DNA of 64,000 nucleotides from Spirosoma endophyticum (GTDB lineage Bacteria; Bacteroidota; Bacteroidia; Cytophagales; Spirosomataceae), in the NCBI RefSeq assembly GCF_900112365.1, contig NZ_FOLQ01000003.1, positions 651,746 through 715,745 on the forward strand. The letters run 5' to 3'. Position 1 is the first letter of the stretch. Each line of letters begins with the position of its first letter. Shown one piece after another: positions 26,665 to 36,531 of this stretch. Under the pieces are notes generated by a model. It was not told the DNA's origin and ran no database searches. It saw only the letters and a program-made list of their open reading frames with translations. The position numbers and the translations under genes are program-made.

Positions 26665-26952
26665 TTAAGAAACTACAATTTTTCGGCTATCGAGTATGTT
26701 CAGTACGATTACTTGGCGCTCAATTACAGCGTAATAGATTATGTTGTATGGCTGTAATGGCAGTTTACGAACAGCCGTCAGGTTGTCCAGCCTTCGCCCA
26801 ATGAAGGGCATAGTTTCCAGAATACGTAGCTTACTATTTATTGTATCCGTGAATTTATCGGCTACTGAGAAGCCAAACGCGTCTAACAAATACAAGGCAA
26901 TGAGCCGGTAGTTTTCTTTAGCCTCATCCGACCAGGCTATTGTGTAATCCAT
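26665..26952 (-). CDS. RelE/ParE-family toxin
   Basis: A 95-residue type II toxin of the ParE/RelE fold. The N-terminus I-A-W-S-D-E-A-K-E-N-Y matches the family's opening helix. The middle has L-R-I-L-E-T-M-P-F-I-G-R-R-L and the C-terminal strands read R-K-L-P-L-Q-P-Y-N-I-I-Y-Y and V-I-V-L-N-I-L-D-S-R-K. The pattern fits ParE (gyrase poison) slightly better than ribosome-dependent RelE, but this is a judgement. The gene overlaps the upstream antitoxin by 16 bases, the standard order and coupling for such modules. Confidence 0.87.
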   Translation of the reverse strand: MDYTIAWSDEAKENYRLIALYLLDAFGFSVADKFTDTINSKLRILETMPFIGRRLDNLTAVRKLPLQPYNIIYYAVIERQVIVLNILDSRKIVVS

Positions 26953-27176
26953 TGCTTCGCTTCGTTGGCTACTACGTCATGTGGCGTTGGGGAACTGGTT
27001 TGTGTCAATGATAGTGTCTGTTCTAACTGAGCTAATAGTTCGGGCGTTTCGATGAAAATAGTTGTACGCTGACTGATGAATTCACTTACCGTTAATAGTA
27101 AATCCTGAACGTCCTGTGGATCATCAAGACGGTCAATTTGTTGATGTAAGATTGACTTTAAATCGGCAGTCGCCAT
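26937..27176 (-). CDS. Antitoxin partner of the ParE/RelE toxin
   Basis: A 79-residue protein, helical and acidic in its first half (I-D-R-L-D-D-P-Q-D-V-Q-D-L). Its C-terminal region (T-P-H-D-V-V-A-N-E-A-K-Q-W-I-T-Q) would wrap the toxin. No clear ribbon-helix-helix or HTH DNA-binding motif is visible, so autoregulation is uncertain. It is called as an antitoxin from size and from its 16-base overlap with the toxin gene. The pair sits between 38-bp direct repeats, which suggests arrival as a unit. Confidence 0.75.
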   Translation of the reverse strand: MATADLKSILHQQIDRLDDPQDVQDLLLTVSEFISQRTTIFIETPELLAQLEQTLSLTQTSSPTPHDVVANEAKQWITQ

Positions 27177-27211
27177 AGTCTTAACGTTTTATCAAATATA
27201 AACCATAAATA

Positions 27212-27766
27212 TTACAAGTCCCATTCCTTCGGCAAGCCCAGTTGCCGGGCGTAGTGTGACGGAGCCGTGTAGTGCACCCAACTCAGCAGTTTATTGATCT
27301 CGTCGGCAAATTCAACGTAGTAATCAGGATCGAGTTTAGTCGCTTTTTTTAAGACCTGTTCGGTACGTTTGGCGATGTATTCGGCGGCTTTATCGGAGCG
27401 GGAATTGTATTTCTGAAGCAGGTGGGCGTTGTTCTCGTAGAACGTATTGAGCATATAGAGCATCAAATCTACTTCGCCGTATTTGTCTTTCGTAACTTTT
27501 AAATGCCGACTGATGTAGCCGCTCACGGTGCGCATGTCCATCATCAACCAGCCGGGCGTATCGGCGTGCAGATTGGCCGTGCGGTCAATGAACGCCCGAA
27601 TCATACTACGTCGTTCGTCAATGGTTTTACTTTCTTCAACCAGTTCGAACTGGAGCCGTTCTGTCAGCACGGCATCCTTGGCGATTAAACGTAGCAGTAG
27701 CTTATCTTTTTCCACGCCCGGCATTCGGACAATGGCTTTTTTCAGGTCAGGATCGAGCGCAGGCAT
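27212..27766 (-). CDS. Conserved-looking hypothetical protein, 3' end duplicated
   Basis: A 184-residue, mostly helical, soluble protein with many charged residues (V-E-E-S-K-T-I-D-E-R-R-S-M-I-R-A-F). It has no signal peptide, membrane segment or recognised motif. It ends A-R-Q-L-G-L-P-K-E-W-D-L. The last 38 coding bases before the final codons are repeated beyond the neighbouring toxin-antitoxin pair, where they read P-K-E-W-E-V-stop. That looks like the original gene end displaced by insertion. Upstream is a heptamer-repeat tract, then rimK on the same strand. Function unknown. Confidence 0.8.
   Translation of the reverse strand: MPALDPDLKKAIVRMPGVEKDKLLLRLIAKDAVLTERLQFELVEESKTIDERRSMIRAFIDRTANLHADTPGWLMMDMRTVSGYISRHLKVTKDKYGEVDLMLYMLNTFYENNAHLLQKYNSRSDKAAEYIAKRTEQVLKKATKLDPDYYVEFADEINKLLSWVHYTAPSHYARQLGLPKEWDL
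27219..27256. repeat. 38-bp direct repeat, inner copy inside the gene 3' end
   Basis: Identical over 38 bases to 26615-26652; forms the C-terminal codons of the gene at 27212-27766. Together the copies bracket about 566 bases that hold only the toxin-antitoxin pair. Confidence 0.85.
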
Positions 27767-27773
27767 TTAAACC

Positions 27774-27857
<84 letters not shown>

Positions 27858-28766
27858 TTACACTCCTACCGTATCGCCTTCATCGGTTCGGATTTTGTCT
27901 TCGATGTAGGTTATTATCTGAATAGCAATATCGACACCTGTGGCGTTTTCAATGCCCTCCAATCCGGGTGATGAGTTGACTTCCAGCACCAGCGGGCCGC
28001 GTTCGGAAGGAAGCATATCGACACCAGCGACTTTCAGGCCGAGCGCGCGGGCCGCCTGAATCGCGGTTTGTTCTTCCTGAGGAGTGAGTTCAATCGACAC
28101 TGCATTGCCGCCCCGGTGAATGTTTGAGCGAAAGTCCCCATCAAGTCCCTGCCGTTTGATGGCGCCCACGACGCGCCCGCCTATCACAAAAGCCCGGATA
28201 TCCGACCCTTTGGCTTCGGCAATGAATTCCTGAACCAATACGTTCTTTTTCAGGCCGTAAAAGGCTTCGATGGTTGACTTGGCCGCTTTGGTTGTTTCGG
28301 CCAGTACGACGCCAATACCCTGCGTTCCTTCCAGCAGTTTTATGACTACTGGCGGACCGCCAACGCGCTTGATTAACTGCGTAATATCACCGTTTTTGGG
28401 GTGGTTGGCAAACATGGTTTTGGGTAAGCCAACCCCCGCTTTCGATAATACCTGCAAGCTGCGTAGCTTATTGCGGGAGCGCATAATGGCCTGCGACTTG
28501 CCGGTTGTGAAAATATTCATCATTTCGAACTGACGGACAACGGCACAGCCGTAATCGGTGACGGAAGCACCAATACGTGGCACAATCGCGTCGAGCGCGT
28601 CGAGTTCCTGTCCTTCATAAAGCACTGAAGGTCTGCCGCCTTCAATCATTACCTGGCAGTTCAAATGATTGACAATAATGCCTTCGTGGCCGCGCTGACT
28701 GGCCGCTTCGAGCAGTCGCTGAGTCGAATATAAATTCGGATTGGCCGATAAAATGGCAATACGCAT
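27858..28766 (-). CDS. rimK: RimK-type ATP-grasp ligase (ribosomal protein S6 glutamate ligase family)
   Basis: A 302-residue ATP-grasp enzyme that adds glutamates to the C-terminus of ribosomal protein S6 in E. coli. The length equals E. coli RimK. Visible landmarks are M-R-I-A-I-L-S at the start, [11 protein letters not shown], the ATP-binding [29 protein letters not shown], and the metal-binding [12 protein letters not shown]. Directly upstream on the same strand is a RimB-like retropepsin-fold protease, the usual partner. Whether S6 is the substrate here depends on its C-terminus, not visible in this window. Confidence 0.94.
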   Translation of the reverse strand: MRIAILSANPNLYSTQRLLEAASQRGHEGIIVNHLNCQVMIEGGRPSVLYEGQELDALDAIVPRIGASVTDYGCAVVRQFEMMNIFTTGKSQAIMRSRNKLRSLQVLSKAGVGLPKTMFANHPKNGDITQLIKRVGGPPVVIKLLEGTQGIGVVLAETTKAAKSTIEAFYGLKKNVLVQEFIAEAKGSDIRAFVIGGRVVGAIKRQGLDGDFRSNIHRGGNAVSIELTPQEEQTAIQAARALGLKVAGVDMLPSERGPLVLEVNSSPGLEGIENATGVDIAIQIITYIEDKIRTDEGDTVGV

Positions 28767-28823
28767 AAAAGTGGTTAGTCGATAGTCAAGAGTCTTCAGT
28801 TATCGTAAGTCTTGCCAGTAATA

Positions 28824-29309
28824 CTAATCGCTTTCTTTACTGACGACTACTGACTGTTGACGATCGATTTTAAGCTGATAGGATAAATTTGTGTACGAAA
28901 CATCGACGATGAACCGATTGCGGAGCAGCTTCCGGCCTAACAGCACTGGATTCTTGAGATGCTCCCGGTCGGCAAGGGTAAATTCGGCCAGAATGGTACG
29001 TCCAAACAAGACAATTCTAGTTTTGATAACGTAGCGCAGTTCGGCCACGCCGAATGAATTACGAATCATTCGTTGGCTAAACTGATCGCTATAAAATTGC
29101 CGGGCCGGTCCGCCTGATTTGTCGATCAGCCAGAAACTTAATTTCTTCCGAAGTCCGGTTCGCACTAACTGAACGTCTTTACAGTGCAAAGCAGAGGTAA
29201 AGGCCCCGGTATCGACTTTGGCCTGCACATCGAAAAGCTCCAGGTCGGGAAAATCGACAAGGTCCGTCATGCCGATAACCTGCTTGGGTTTAGGTGTTCG
29301 GTCCTTCAT
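28824..29309 (-). CDS. rimB: RimB-like retropepsin-fold ATP-dependent zinc protease family protein
   Basis: A 161-residue protein of the family annotated as ATP-dependent zinc protease, whose fold is retropepsin-like. The hallmark A-K-V-D-T-G-A-F-T-S-A-L-H lies near residue 30, and the later G-R-K-L-L-R-N-R-F-I-V-D-V-S matches the second conserved block. In proteobacteria RimB trims glutamates added by RimK, and the two are neighbours here (57-base gap, same strand). The stop codon and last residues fall in a word-repeat region (AGTCA/TGACT), so the tail may be variable. Gene symbol assigned by context and motif. Confidence 0.82.
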   Translation of the reverse strand: MKDRTPKPKQVIGMTDLVDFPDLELFDVQAKVDTGAFTSALHCKDVQLVRTGLRKKLSFWLIDKSGGPARQFYSDQFSQRMIRNSFGVAELRYVIKTRIVLFGRTILAEFTLADREHLKNPVLLGRKLLRNRFIVDVSYTNLSYQLKIDRQQSVVVSKESD

Positions 29310-29390
29310 AGTCTTTCAGGTTGTCGCTACGGTATTCGGTTTTAAGTATACAATGGCTGAAGCCAATCAAAAACTGAATAGCGTAAATCG

Positions 29391-30524
29391 TTACATGCGA
29401 ATTAAGCGGCTGAACGTGAGAGACATATCAAGCATGATCATTTTGGCCCGAGCGTTACGTTCGAGGTGATAGGCCGCTTCGTTAAGGTCAGAAACGATGC
29501 GTTCGATATGCTCGACGGTAAGGACTTTAACAAAATTTTTTACGAAAGCCATTTCGTCGTCGGGTAAGCGCAGGAGTGCACCGGCACCTTGCTGCCATAA
29601 AAATAAATCGCGGTACAGGCGGATGCTGTAATCGAGTAACCCCTTCTGTTTTTCCTTGCTGAAACTGTCAAACTGGTCGGCCTGTTTAACCAGCGCTATT
29701 AAATCCTGCCGGTAGCAGGTACGCATCCAATCGGCAAACCAGGTATGCTGGTCCGTTGAGTGTGTTTCCTGCTTACTCAGGTTCAGCGCTTCTGCCAGAT
29801 TACCGTCGGCCAGGTAAGCCACGCGCCGGGCGGTCGTTTCGTCGAGGTTCAGGTGCTGACGCAGGTACGTAGCAACTTCCTCATCCGTAAAGGCCCGCAC
29901 CGCAACCCGTTGCGTTCTCGACAGAATGGTGATCAATAATTTGTCGGACTGATTCGTGACAAGCAAAAAAAGTGTCTGAGCCGGGGGCTCTTCCAGTACT
30001 TTGAGCAGCGCATTGGCCGACGTTACGTTCATCAGCTCGGGGAGCCAGATGAGCATGATTTTGTAGTTTCCTTCGTAGGATTTCAGGGATAACTTCTGCA
30101 AGATACTACGGGCTTCCTCCGCCGAAATATTGCCTTGTTTGTTATCCGCCCCGACGGTTTCGAGCCATTCGGGCAACGTGCGGTAAGGTTGCTCAAGCAG
30201 GAATTTCCGCCAGTCTGTCAGATACGCTTCCGATGTTTTTCCCTTGGCCAGATTCGCTACCGGAAAGACCATGTGCAGATCGGGATGCACGAGTTTCTGC
30301 ATCTTCACGCAGGACGCGCACCGGCCGCAGGCATCGGCGTCGGGCGTGCCAGCCTGTTGCTTATCTTCACAGTTAACGTACTGAGCCAGCGCCATGGCCA
30401 GTGCCAGGTTGGCCCCGCCCATGGGTCCATCGAACAGCAGTGCATGAGCAAGGTGGTTTGTCTGTACCGCCCGCAGCAGCATCTGCTTCGTTTCTTCCTG
30501 GCCGATAATTTCGTTGAAAAGCAT
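29391..30524 (-). CDS. holB: DNA polymerase III delta' subunit
   Basis: Clamp-loader subunit, 377 residues from ATG 30524 (an upstream TTG is less likely). It shows the clamp-loader opening I-I-G-Q-E, a P-loop region G-P-M-G-G-A-N-L-A-L in which the usual GKS/T lysine is absent, a zinc module around the C-G-R-C-A-S-C cluster, and the sensor/SRC-like region L-S-R-T-Q-R. Also typical are A-N-A-L-L-K-V-L-E-E-P-P and the family middle block. Loss of ATP-binding residues is normal for delta', the non-motor stator. The gene is followed by the divergent GlmU-like gene's terminator area. Confidence 0.93.
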   Translation of the reverse strand: MLFNEIIGQEETKQMLLRAVQTNHLAHALLFDGPMGGANLALAMALAQYVNCEDKQQAGTPDADACGRCASCVKMQKLVHPDLHMVFPVANLAKGKTSEAYLTDWRKFLLEQPYRTLPEWLETVGADNKQGNISAEEARSILQKLSLKSYEGNYKIMLIWLPELMNVTSANALLKVLEEPPAQTLFLLVTNQSDKLLITILSRTQRVAVRAFTDEEVATYLRQHLNLDETTARRVAYLADGNLAEALNLSKQETHSTDQHTWFADWMRTCYRQDLIALVKQADQFDSFSKEKQKGLLDYSIRLYRDLFLWQQGAGALLRLPDDEMAFVKNFVKVLTVEHIERIVSDLNEAAYHLERNARAKMIMLDMSLTFSRLIRM

Positions 30525-30581
30525 AAGTTGTAGAACGGACAAGTCCGTCTGACGTAGTACGTCGTTCTGCTGATTGGCTAG

Positions 30582-31796
30582 CTATAGATCATTCATTGGG
30601 TTGAATGAGGTAAACGACCGCTCCTGGTTGAAAATTTCCCTTAAAATGCGTTCTTCCACCTCATTAAAATCCATATCACGCCGTTTGAAGGCCTCTCTGG
30701 CGACATGAATGGCTTTTTCAAGTCGATACGTTGTAAAGCCGTCGCTGGCACCACCCCAGGAAAAGGACGACACAAACTTTGTCTGGAAGCCGCTCCCAAA
30801 CACGTTTACGCTGACACCCACCACCGTACCCGTGTTGAACATGGTACTAATGCCTGCTTTAGTGAAATCGCCCATCATCAGTCCGCAGAATATCCGTCCT
30901 GTATCCTCAAGCTGGCGGGTAGGATACGAATAAAGCTTAACGTTACTGTAGTCATTTTTGAGGTTCGAATTGTTGACATTGGCACCCAGATTGCACCATT
31001 CACCAATGACCGAATTGCCCAGAAAACCGTCGTGCGCTTTGTTGCTGTAGCCGAAGAAAATCGAGTTGCCTACTTCGCCACCCACTTTGCAAAAAGGGCC
31101 AATTGTCGTATTACTGCGCATTTTGCCGCCCCAATTGACCGTAGAGCCTTCGCCAAGGGAAAACGGCCCGATCACAACTGACCCTTCACTGATGGTCGCA
31201 TTGCGGCCAATGTAAATTGGCCCGCCTTCTGCGTTCAGAATTGACCCATGTATGGTGGCTCCAGGTTCCACAAAAATATGTTCGGGGGCGTAACAGCGCG
31301 TAAACGGATCAGTTATTGGTTCAGATTGTCGTCCGGCGGTGAGTCTGGCGAAATCGGCGCGAATCTGATCCCCGTTGTGGACAAAAATATCCCATGAATT
31401 TCGCACGATTGTCAGTGGTTCCGCAAACGTGTGGAAATCATAATCGTCGTCGATGGCTGGCGAAGCTTCCAGCGGGTTATCAGTACGTACGGCGAGCACG
31501 AAGCCATCAGGCATAATGAGGCCCGCCCCCATTTCCAGCGCGGAAATAGCGTCATGCAGGGCAGGTATTGGACAAATGGCTCCGTTGACATACCAGTTGT
31601 CGTTACCGGCCATTTGTGGAAACTTTGTCTGCAAATACGATTCGGTGAGAAAGGATGGGGTCTGGCTTAGTGAGTCGCCCCATTTTTCGGCCAGGGTCTG
31701 GATACCAATGCGAATGCCTGCCACGGGTCGCGTAAAGGTGAAGGGCAGCAGCGCCTTTCGGATAGTCGGTTCGTCGAATAAGATCAGGTTAGCCAT
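30582..31796 (-). CDS. GlmU-like sugar-phosphate nucleotidyltransferase with left-handed beta-helix
   Basis: A 404-residue protein from ATG 31796 (M-A-N-L-I-L-F-D-E-P). The start matches the Bacteroidota GlmU-family proteins annotated as putative sugar nucleotidyltransferases. The N-terminal domain is a degenerate nucleotidyltransferase (P-F-T-F-T-R-P-V-A-G-I-R-I-G). From about residue 180 the hexapeptide repeats of a left-handed parallel beta-helix appear (I-Y-I-G-R-N-A-T-I, V-V-I-G-P-F-S-L-G-E, T-I-G-P-F-C-K-V-G). It probably joins UDP-GlcNAc or related synthesis. The exact substrate is unknown. It is divergent from the DIDDTA-motif gene, 84 bases away. Confidence 0.85.
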   Translation of the reverse strand: MANLILFDEPTIRKALLPFTFTRPVAGIRIGIQTLAEKWGDSLSQTPSFLTESYLQTKFPQMAGNDNWYVNGAICPIPALHDAISALEMGAGLIMPDGFVLAVRTDNPLEASPAIDDDYDFHTFAEPLTIVRNSWDIFVHNGDQIRADFARLTAGRQSEPITDPFTRCYAPEHIFVEPGATIHGSILNAEGGPIYIGRNATISEGSVVIGPFSLGEGSTVNWGGKMRSNTTIGPFCKVGGEVGNSIFFGYSNKAHDGFLGNSVIGEWCNLGANVNNSNLKNDYSNVKLYSYPTRQLEDTGRIFCGLMMGDFTKAGISTMFNTGTVVGVSVNVFGSGFQTKFVSSFSWGGASDGFTTYRLEKAIHVAREAFKRRDMDFNEVEERILREIFNQERSFTSFNPMNDL

Positions 31797-31880
31797 GGCA
31801 TGTACCAGTGAAGTATGGGGGCAAATATCCAACCTTAATCTGGAAAAAGAGAACACATCAAACTGTACTTTTACGAAAAT

Positions 31881-32932
31881 ATGACGGGCTTAACCACGGA
31901 GGCTATTATTCAGCGTATCGCCGATTTGCAGGAAAAATCGGGCCTGTTTCCGTCGGTTCGCAGCAACGCTACGTTAAAGTACCGACGGGCGGACACGAAT
32001 ATATTCTTCACGGCCAGTACCGTCTTTGTGCTGCAAAAGCTGCGTCCGCACGTAAGCGATGGAACAAAATCCCTCATTGACCGGATTCTGGAGCGGGCGG
32101 AGAATGCCTATGGGTTGTTTCGCAACAAAGATGGCTTGACTACCTATAATTTCTGGCCAACGTGTCCGTCGAAACACTTCCCAAACGGATATCTATTTCA
32201 TCGTTTTGAGCATTTCCGAATTCCCGACGATATCGATGATACGGCGATGGTTTACCTGACCATAAATCCATCACGTACGGACCAGCTTTGGCTAAAAAAC
32301 AAACTGAGTCAGCACGCCAACATGAGTCAGGGACGCCAGATTCAAAATACGTACCCTGATTACCGCGATTTGCGTGCCTATTCGACCTGGTTTGGCAAGA
32401 ATATGGGGATTGATTTCGATGCCTGCGCGCTGAGCAATATGCTGTATTGCATCTACCAGTTTGACCTGCCCCGCAATCAGCACGATACCGATTCGCTAAC
32501 CTATCTGCGCGCAATCGTTGAGTCGGATCGCTACGTATCGGAACCGTTTCGATGTGCTCCGCATTACGCCCGTACGTCACTGATTATCTATCATCTGGCG
32601 CGATTAATGGCCGCATTCAACATTCCCGAACTGGAACCGATTCGCCCGCGCCTGATTGCCGATGGACAGCAGAAACTGGTTCAGGCCACCAACCGCGTCG
32701 AGCAAATTTTGCTGTCAACAGCTTTACTACGTCTGGGTGAAAAAGTGCCAAAGCTGTCAATCGACGGTATTGAACAGGATTTCACTACGTTCAATTTCTT
32801 CATTGCGGGCTTATTGACCGCCTACGAACAACCACTGCTACGTCGGTTTGCCGACCGCTCTATCGTACAAATGCGCTGGCAATGCGAAGCCCATTGCTGG
32901 GCGCTGGTGGCGGAGTATGTTGTGTTAATGAT

Positions 32933-32945
<13 letters not shown>
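31881..32945 (+). CDS. Hypothetical helical protein with a DIDDTA motif
   Basis: A 354-residue soluble protein without signal peptide. I do not recognise a named family. Residues 117-122 read D-I-D-D-T-A, identical to the catalytic acid motif of class II (protonation-type) terpene cyclases. Aromatic and basic residues surround it (F-W-P-T-C-P, H-R-F-E-H-F-R). Much of the rest looks like a barrel of paired helices (N-I-F-F-T-A-S-T-V-F-V-L, A-C-A-L-S-N-M-L-Y-C-I-Y). Such proteins could share the (alpha/alpha)6 fold of cyclases and prenyltransferases, but there are no QW repeats. Its last codons M-I-N-D-E-stop come from a repeat tract. Confidence 0.7.
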
Positions 32946-33802
<857 letters not shown>

Positions 33803-33900
33803 GGTGGTTTACGGTTTTCAGTTCACGGCGATCCGTCGTAAACCGAATATTACAAACCGAAAAAACTGTAAACAATCCCCAAAAATTTAGCCAGCTCGCC

Positions 33901-34854
33901 TTAATACGTCTTTGTCATATCGGCTGGAATGGCCAGTACGAAGTTAGCCAGATTATCACTCTCAAGCCCTTCGACTTTATGAGTAGGCTTGTCAATATCG
34001 GGAATCTCCACCGATGACAGCGTTACGATCTTGAGTGGTCGGGCATTCCCGGTAAGTTTTTGCTGACGCAGATACCAGACAATACCTTCGAAATTCTTGG
34101 AGTGATAATCGCCGTTGAAATGCAAAAATGTCTGGCCCGGCTTCAGGTTCTGCAGGATGAAATGGGCCATAGTAGCATCTTTGATCGCTTGGGCGCGGGC
34201 GAAATTGGCATTTACGTCTTCTATACCAGCCCTTGTGCTAGTCGTTCCAGAAGATGTCGTGCCTGCGTGGGATGTGCCTGACATCGGACCGCTACTCATC
34301 ATATCCATCATACCTTTGTAGCCTGGCAGGGTCAGGTCAACCGTTAGTGGAAGTGGAGCCACCTGCTGTTTGCCTTCGCTGGATATCGTATCGAGTGCAG
34401 CCAGCCCCTGACGTGAAACCAAACGGGCGTATCGACGTGGTACGTTGGTGGCGATAAATGGGATTTTTTGTTCACGGGCAAAATCAACAATGGGTTTGTA
34501 GTCAGTGTCGTAATTGGGCCATAAGCGCGTTTGTACAGCCAGTTCCTTACTCGTTGTGCGTCCCTGAACGTAGTTACTAAGGCCCGTCTGGTTATCCGTT
34601 TCAAACATCTCGGCACCCAAAACCAGGTTGCCTTTTCTGGCGTCCTGTAAATCTTTCGCTAGCTGGAGTTCGAGCCAATGGCAAATAGGATTGTTATGCA
34701 GTTCGCCGAATAACACGACGTCGGCATCCGTCGCCTGACGAAGCAATTTGGCGTAAGTTGTCGCTTTTAGCGTAGGCGTATACAGCCTGTAGGCAGGTTT
34801 ATCGGGTCGAAAAGCAAAAGCAAATAAACAAAGCAGAAGCAGCGTACTACGCAT
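33901..34854 (-). CDS. ChaN-family exported protein with a low-complexity insert
   Basis: A 317-residue protein with a short signal peptide (L-L-L-L-C-L-F-A-F-A-F). It matches the ChaN/haem-uptake (EreA/ChaN-like) family: V-V-L-F-G-E-L-H-N-N near residue 46, L-G-A-E-M-F-E-T-D, I-A-T-N-V-P-R-R-Y-A, and C-terminal H-F-N-G-D-Y-H-S-K. Campylobacter ChaN binds haem and iron transport has been proposed. Between about residues 185 and 215 there is a Ser/Thr/Gly/Met-rich insert (M-M-D-M-M-S-S-G-P then G-T-T-S-S-G-T-T) not expected in the fold. It sits between intergenic repeat words. Confidence 0.86.
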   Translation of the reverse strand: MRSTLLLLCLFAFAFRPDKPAYRLYTPTLKATTYAKLLRQATDADVVLFGELHNNPICHWLELQLAKDLQDARKGNLVLGAEMFETDNQTGLSNYVQGRTTSKELAVQTRLWPNYDTDYKPIVDFAREQKIPFIATNVPRRYARLVSRQGLAALDTISSEGKQQVAPLPLTVDLTLPGYKGMMDMMSSGPMSGTSHAGTTSSGTTSTRAGIEDVNANFARAQAIKDATMAHFILQNLKPGQTFLHFNGDYHSKNFEGIVWYLRQQKLTGNARPLKIVTLSSVEIPDIDKPTHKVEGLESDNLANFVLAIPADMTKTY

Positions 34855-35040
34855 CAGATTATGGTTAAATTTGAGTCTTTATCAATTGATAAAGCCGCTG
34901 ATGGAGAAGGGTCAAAGCGACAATATCGTCTCTGTAACCAATCCTATTTAGAATTGATTACCCGTTCAACTGCCAATTAAGTAACAATTCCGGCTCTGGT
35001 GATGGGCGGGACGTTCTAAAGTATCTTCTATTCTAAAACC

Positions 35041-36435
35041 ATGAATCTGTTAGAAACCCTCCAAAAATTTCCGGATTTCGCGACCGTTCCGGATGAACAA
35101 CTCCAATGGCTTATCGACCGGTCTGAAGAGGTCAACTATCCACGTGAGACGGTACTCTATAAACCCAAAGAACCGGCCGATCATCTGATTCTGCTCCTGG
35201 ATGGGCGTATCCGCATTGATAATGGGACGAATAGCCTGGGCGACGAGCTATTTATGTATGATCCACATTCCATCATAGGCGTATTACCCTTTTCGCGGAT
35301 GACGAGCTTTCCCAGCCGATTTGTGACCCAGACAGACGTGCGAATTCTTCGGCTTCATCGGGATCATCTGCTCGGGATGATACAGAATTGTTATGAACTG
35401 ACGGCATCTCTGGTTCAACAAATGACAAGCCGCATTCGGTATTTTACGAAACAGGCTCAGCAAAATGATAAGCTGGCGTCGCTGGGTCGACTGTCGGCGG
35501 GGCTGGCTCATGAGCTGAACAATCCTGTGGCAGCCGTAGTACGTTCGGTCGAAACGCTGAGTACCCACTTGCGGGCAACGCCCGAAGCGTTCAAGACGGT
35601 GATGAGTCTCGACCTCACCGACGAGCAGGTAGACAGCGTAAGGGCTGTGTTCTTTAAAAAAATGGACCAGCAGTCAGGTATTGACAAGCATCAGTTGTCG
35701 CTGATGGAACGGACGAGTCTGGAAGATGACCTGACCGATTGGCTCGACGATCATGGTGTTGACGATAGCATGGATCTGGCCGGGCCAATGGTCGAATACG
35801 GCTTTACAACGGAGGATCTGGATTGGCTGCTGGAAAAAATTGGCGATGAAAATCTGGCGGGTGTGTCCAACTGGATCGTCAATAATTTAGTGACCGAAAA
35901 GCTGGTTTCTGACATAAGCGAAGCCTCGAAGCGGATTTCAACACTAATTGGCTCCATCAAAAATTATACGCACATGGACCGGGGCACCGGGAAAGAACAA
36001 GTGCCGCTTGCCGAGGGTCTACGTAGTACCATTACGTTACTGAATCATAAAATAAAAAGTAAGCATATTGACCTGACATTGACCATTCCCGACGATCTGC
36101 CCAGTGTTTGTGGCTGGGCGGGTGAACTAAATCAAGTCTGGACGAACCTGATCGATAATGCCATTGACGCCTTGCCCGACGGAGGTAAGATCGAAATCAT
36201 CAGCCAACGTGACCGGGAGTTTGTACTGACCAAAATCATCGATAATGGAACGGGTATTCCCGAAGATATTCGGGACAAAATATTCGAGCCATTTTTTACG
36301 ACGAAGGAAATCGGCAAAGGCACAGGACTTGGCCTGGACATTGTAAATGGTATTGTTGAGCATCACAATGGCTCGATTAAACTGAAATCCGTGCCGGGCC
36401 ATACCGAGTTTAGCGTATGTTTACCAACTCAATAA
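35041..36435 (+). CDS. Sensor histidine kinase with N-terminal cyclic-nucleotide-binding-type domain
   Basis: A 464-residue cytoplasmic kinase with no membrane segments. Residues 1-130 form a CRP/FNR-like cNMP domain (the stretch K-P-K-E-P-A-D-H-L then L-L-L-D-G-R-I-R-I near 45-60). HisKA follows with phosphoacceptor His157 in [10 protein letters not shown] helical insert at about 190-300 separates it from the ATPase domain ([31 protein letters not shown]). The next gene encodes a receiver domain, its probable target. The cNMP domain lacks obvious phosphate-binding Arg-Ala-Ala, so its ligand is uncertain. Confidence 0.93.
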   Translation: MNLLETLQKFPDFATVPDEQLQWLIDRSEEVNYPRETVLYKPKEPADHLILLLDGRIRIDNGTNSLGDELFMYDPHSIIGVLPFSRMTSFPSRFVTQTDVRILRLHRDHLLGMIQNCYELTASLVQQMTSRIRYFTKQAQQNDKLASLGRLSAGLAHELNNPVAAVVRSVETLSTHLRATPEAFKTVMSLDLTDEQVDSVRAVFFKKMDQQSGIDKHQLSLMERTSLEDDLTDWLDDHGVDDSMDLAGPMVEYGFTTEDLDWLLEKIGDENLAGVSNWIVNNLVTEKLVSDISEASKRISTLIGSIKNYTHMDRGTGKEQVPLAEGLRSTITLLNHKIKSKHIDLTLTIPDDLPSVCGWAGELNQVWTNLIDNAIDALPDGGKIEIISQRDREFVLTKIIDNGTGIPEDIRDKIFEPFFTTKEIGKGTGLGLDIVNGIVEHHNGSIKLKSVPGHTEFSVCLPTQ

Positions 36436-36446
36436 AGTTAAACAGT

Positions 36447-36527
36447 GAAAGAGCGAAAGATTCAATGAGTGTATTGTAAATGCACACGTTGCTTCGTTCA
36501 TTCACTCCTTGAATCTTTCGCTCTTTC
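36447..36527 (+). repeat. Long hairpin between the kinase and fused regulator genes
   Basis: Arms 36447-36471 and 36503-36527 pair over 25 bases with one mismatch, around a 31-base loop. It lies between the kinase stop and the ATG at 36532, so it could attenuate or stabilise a shared transcript. Confidence 0.8.
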
Positions 36528-36531
36528 AAAC

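Noticed and set aside
29391..30524. Missing Walker A lysine in HolB as a sign of decay
   Set aside because: Delta' subunits commonly lack functional ATP binding; the rest of the gene is intact.
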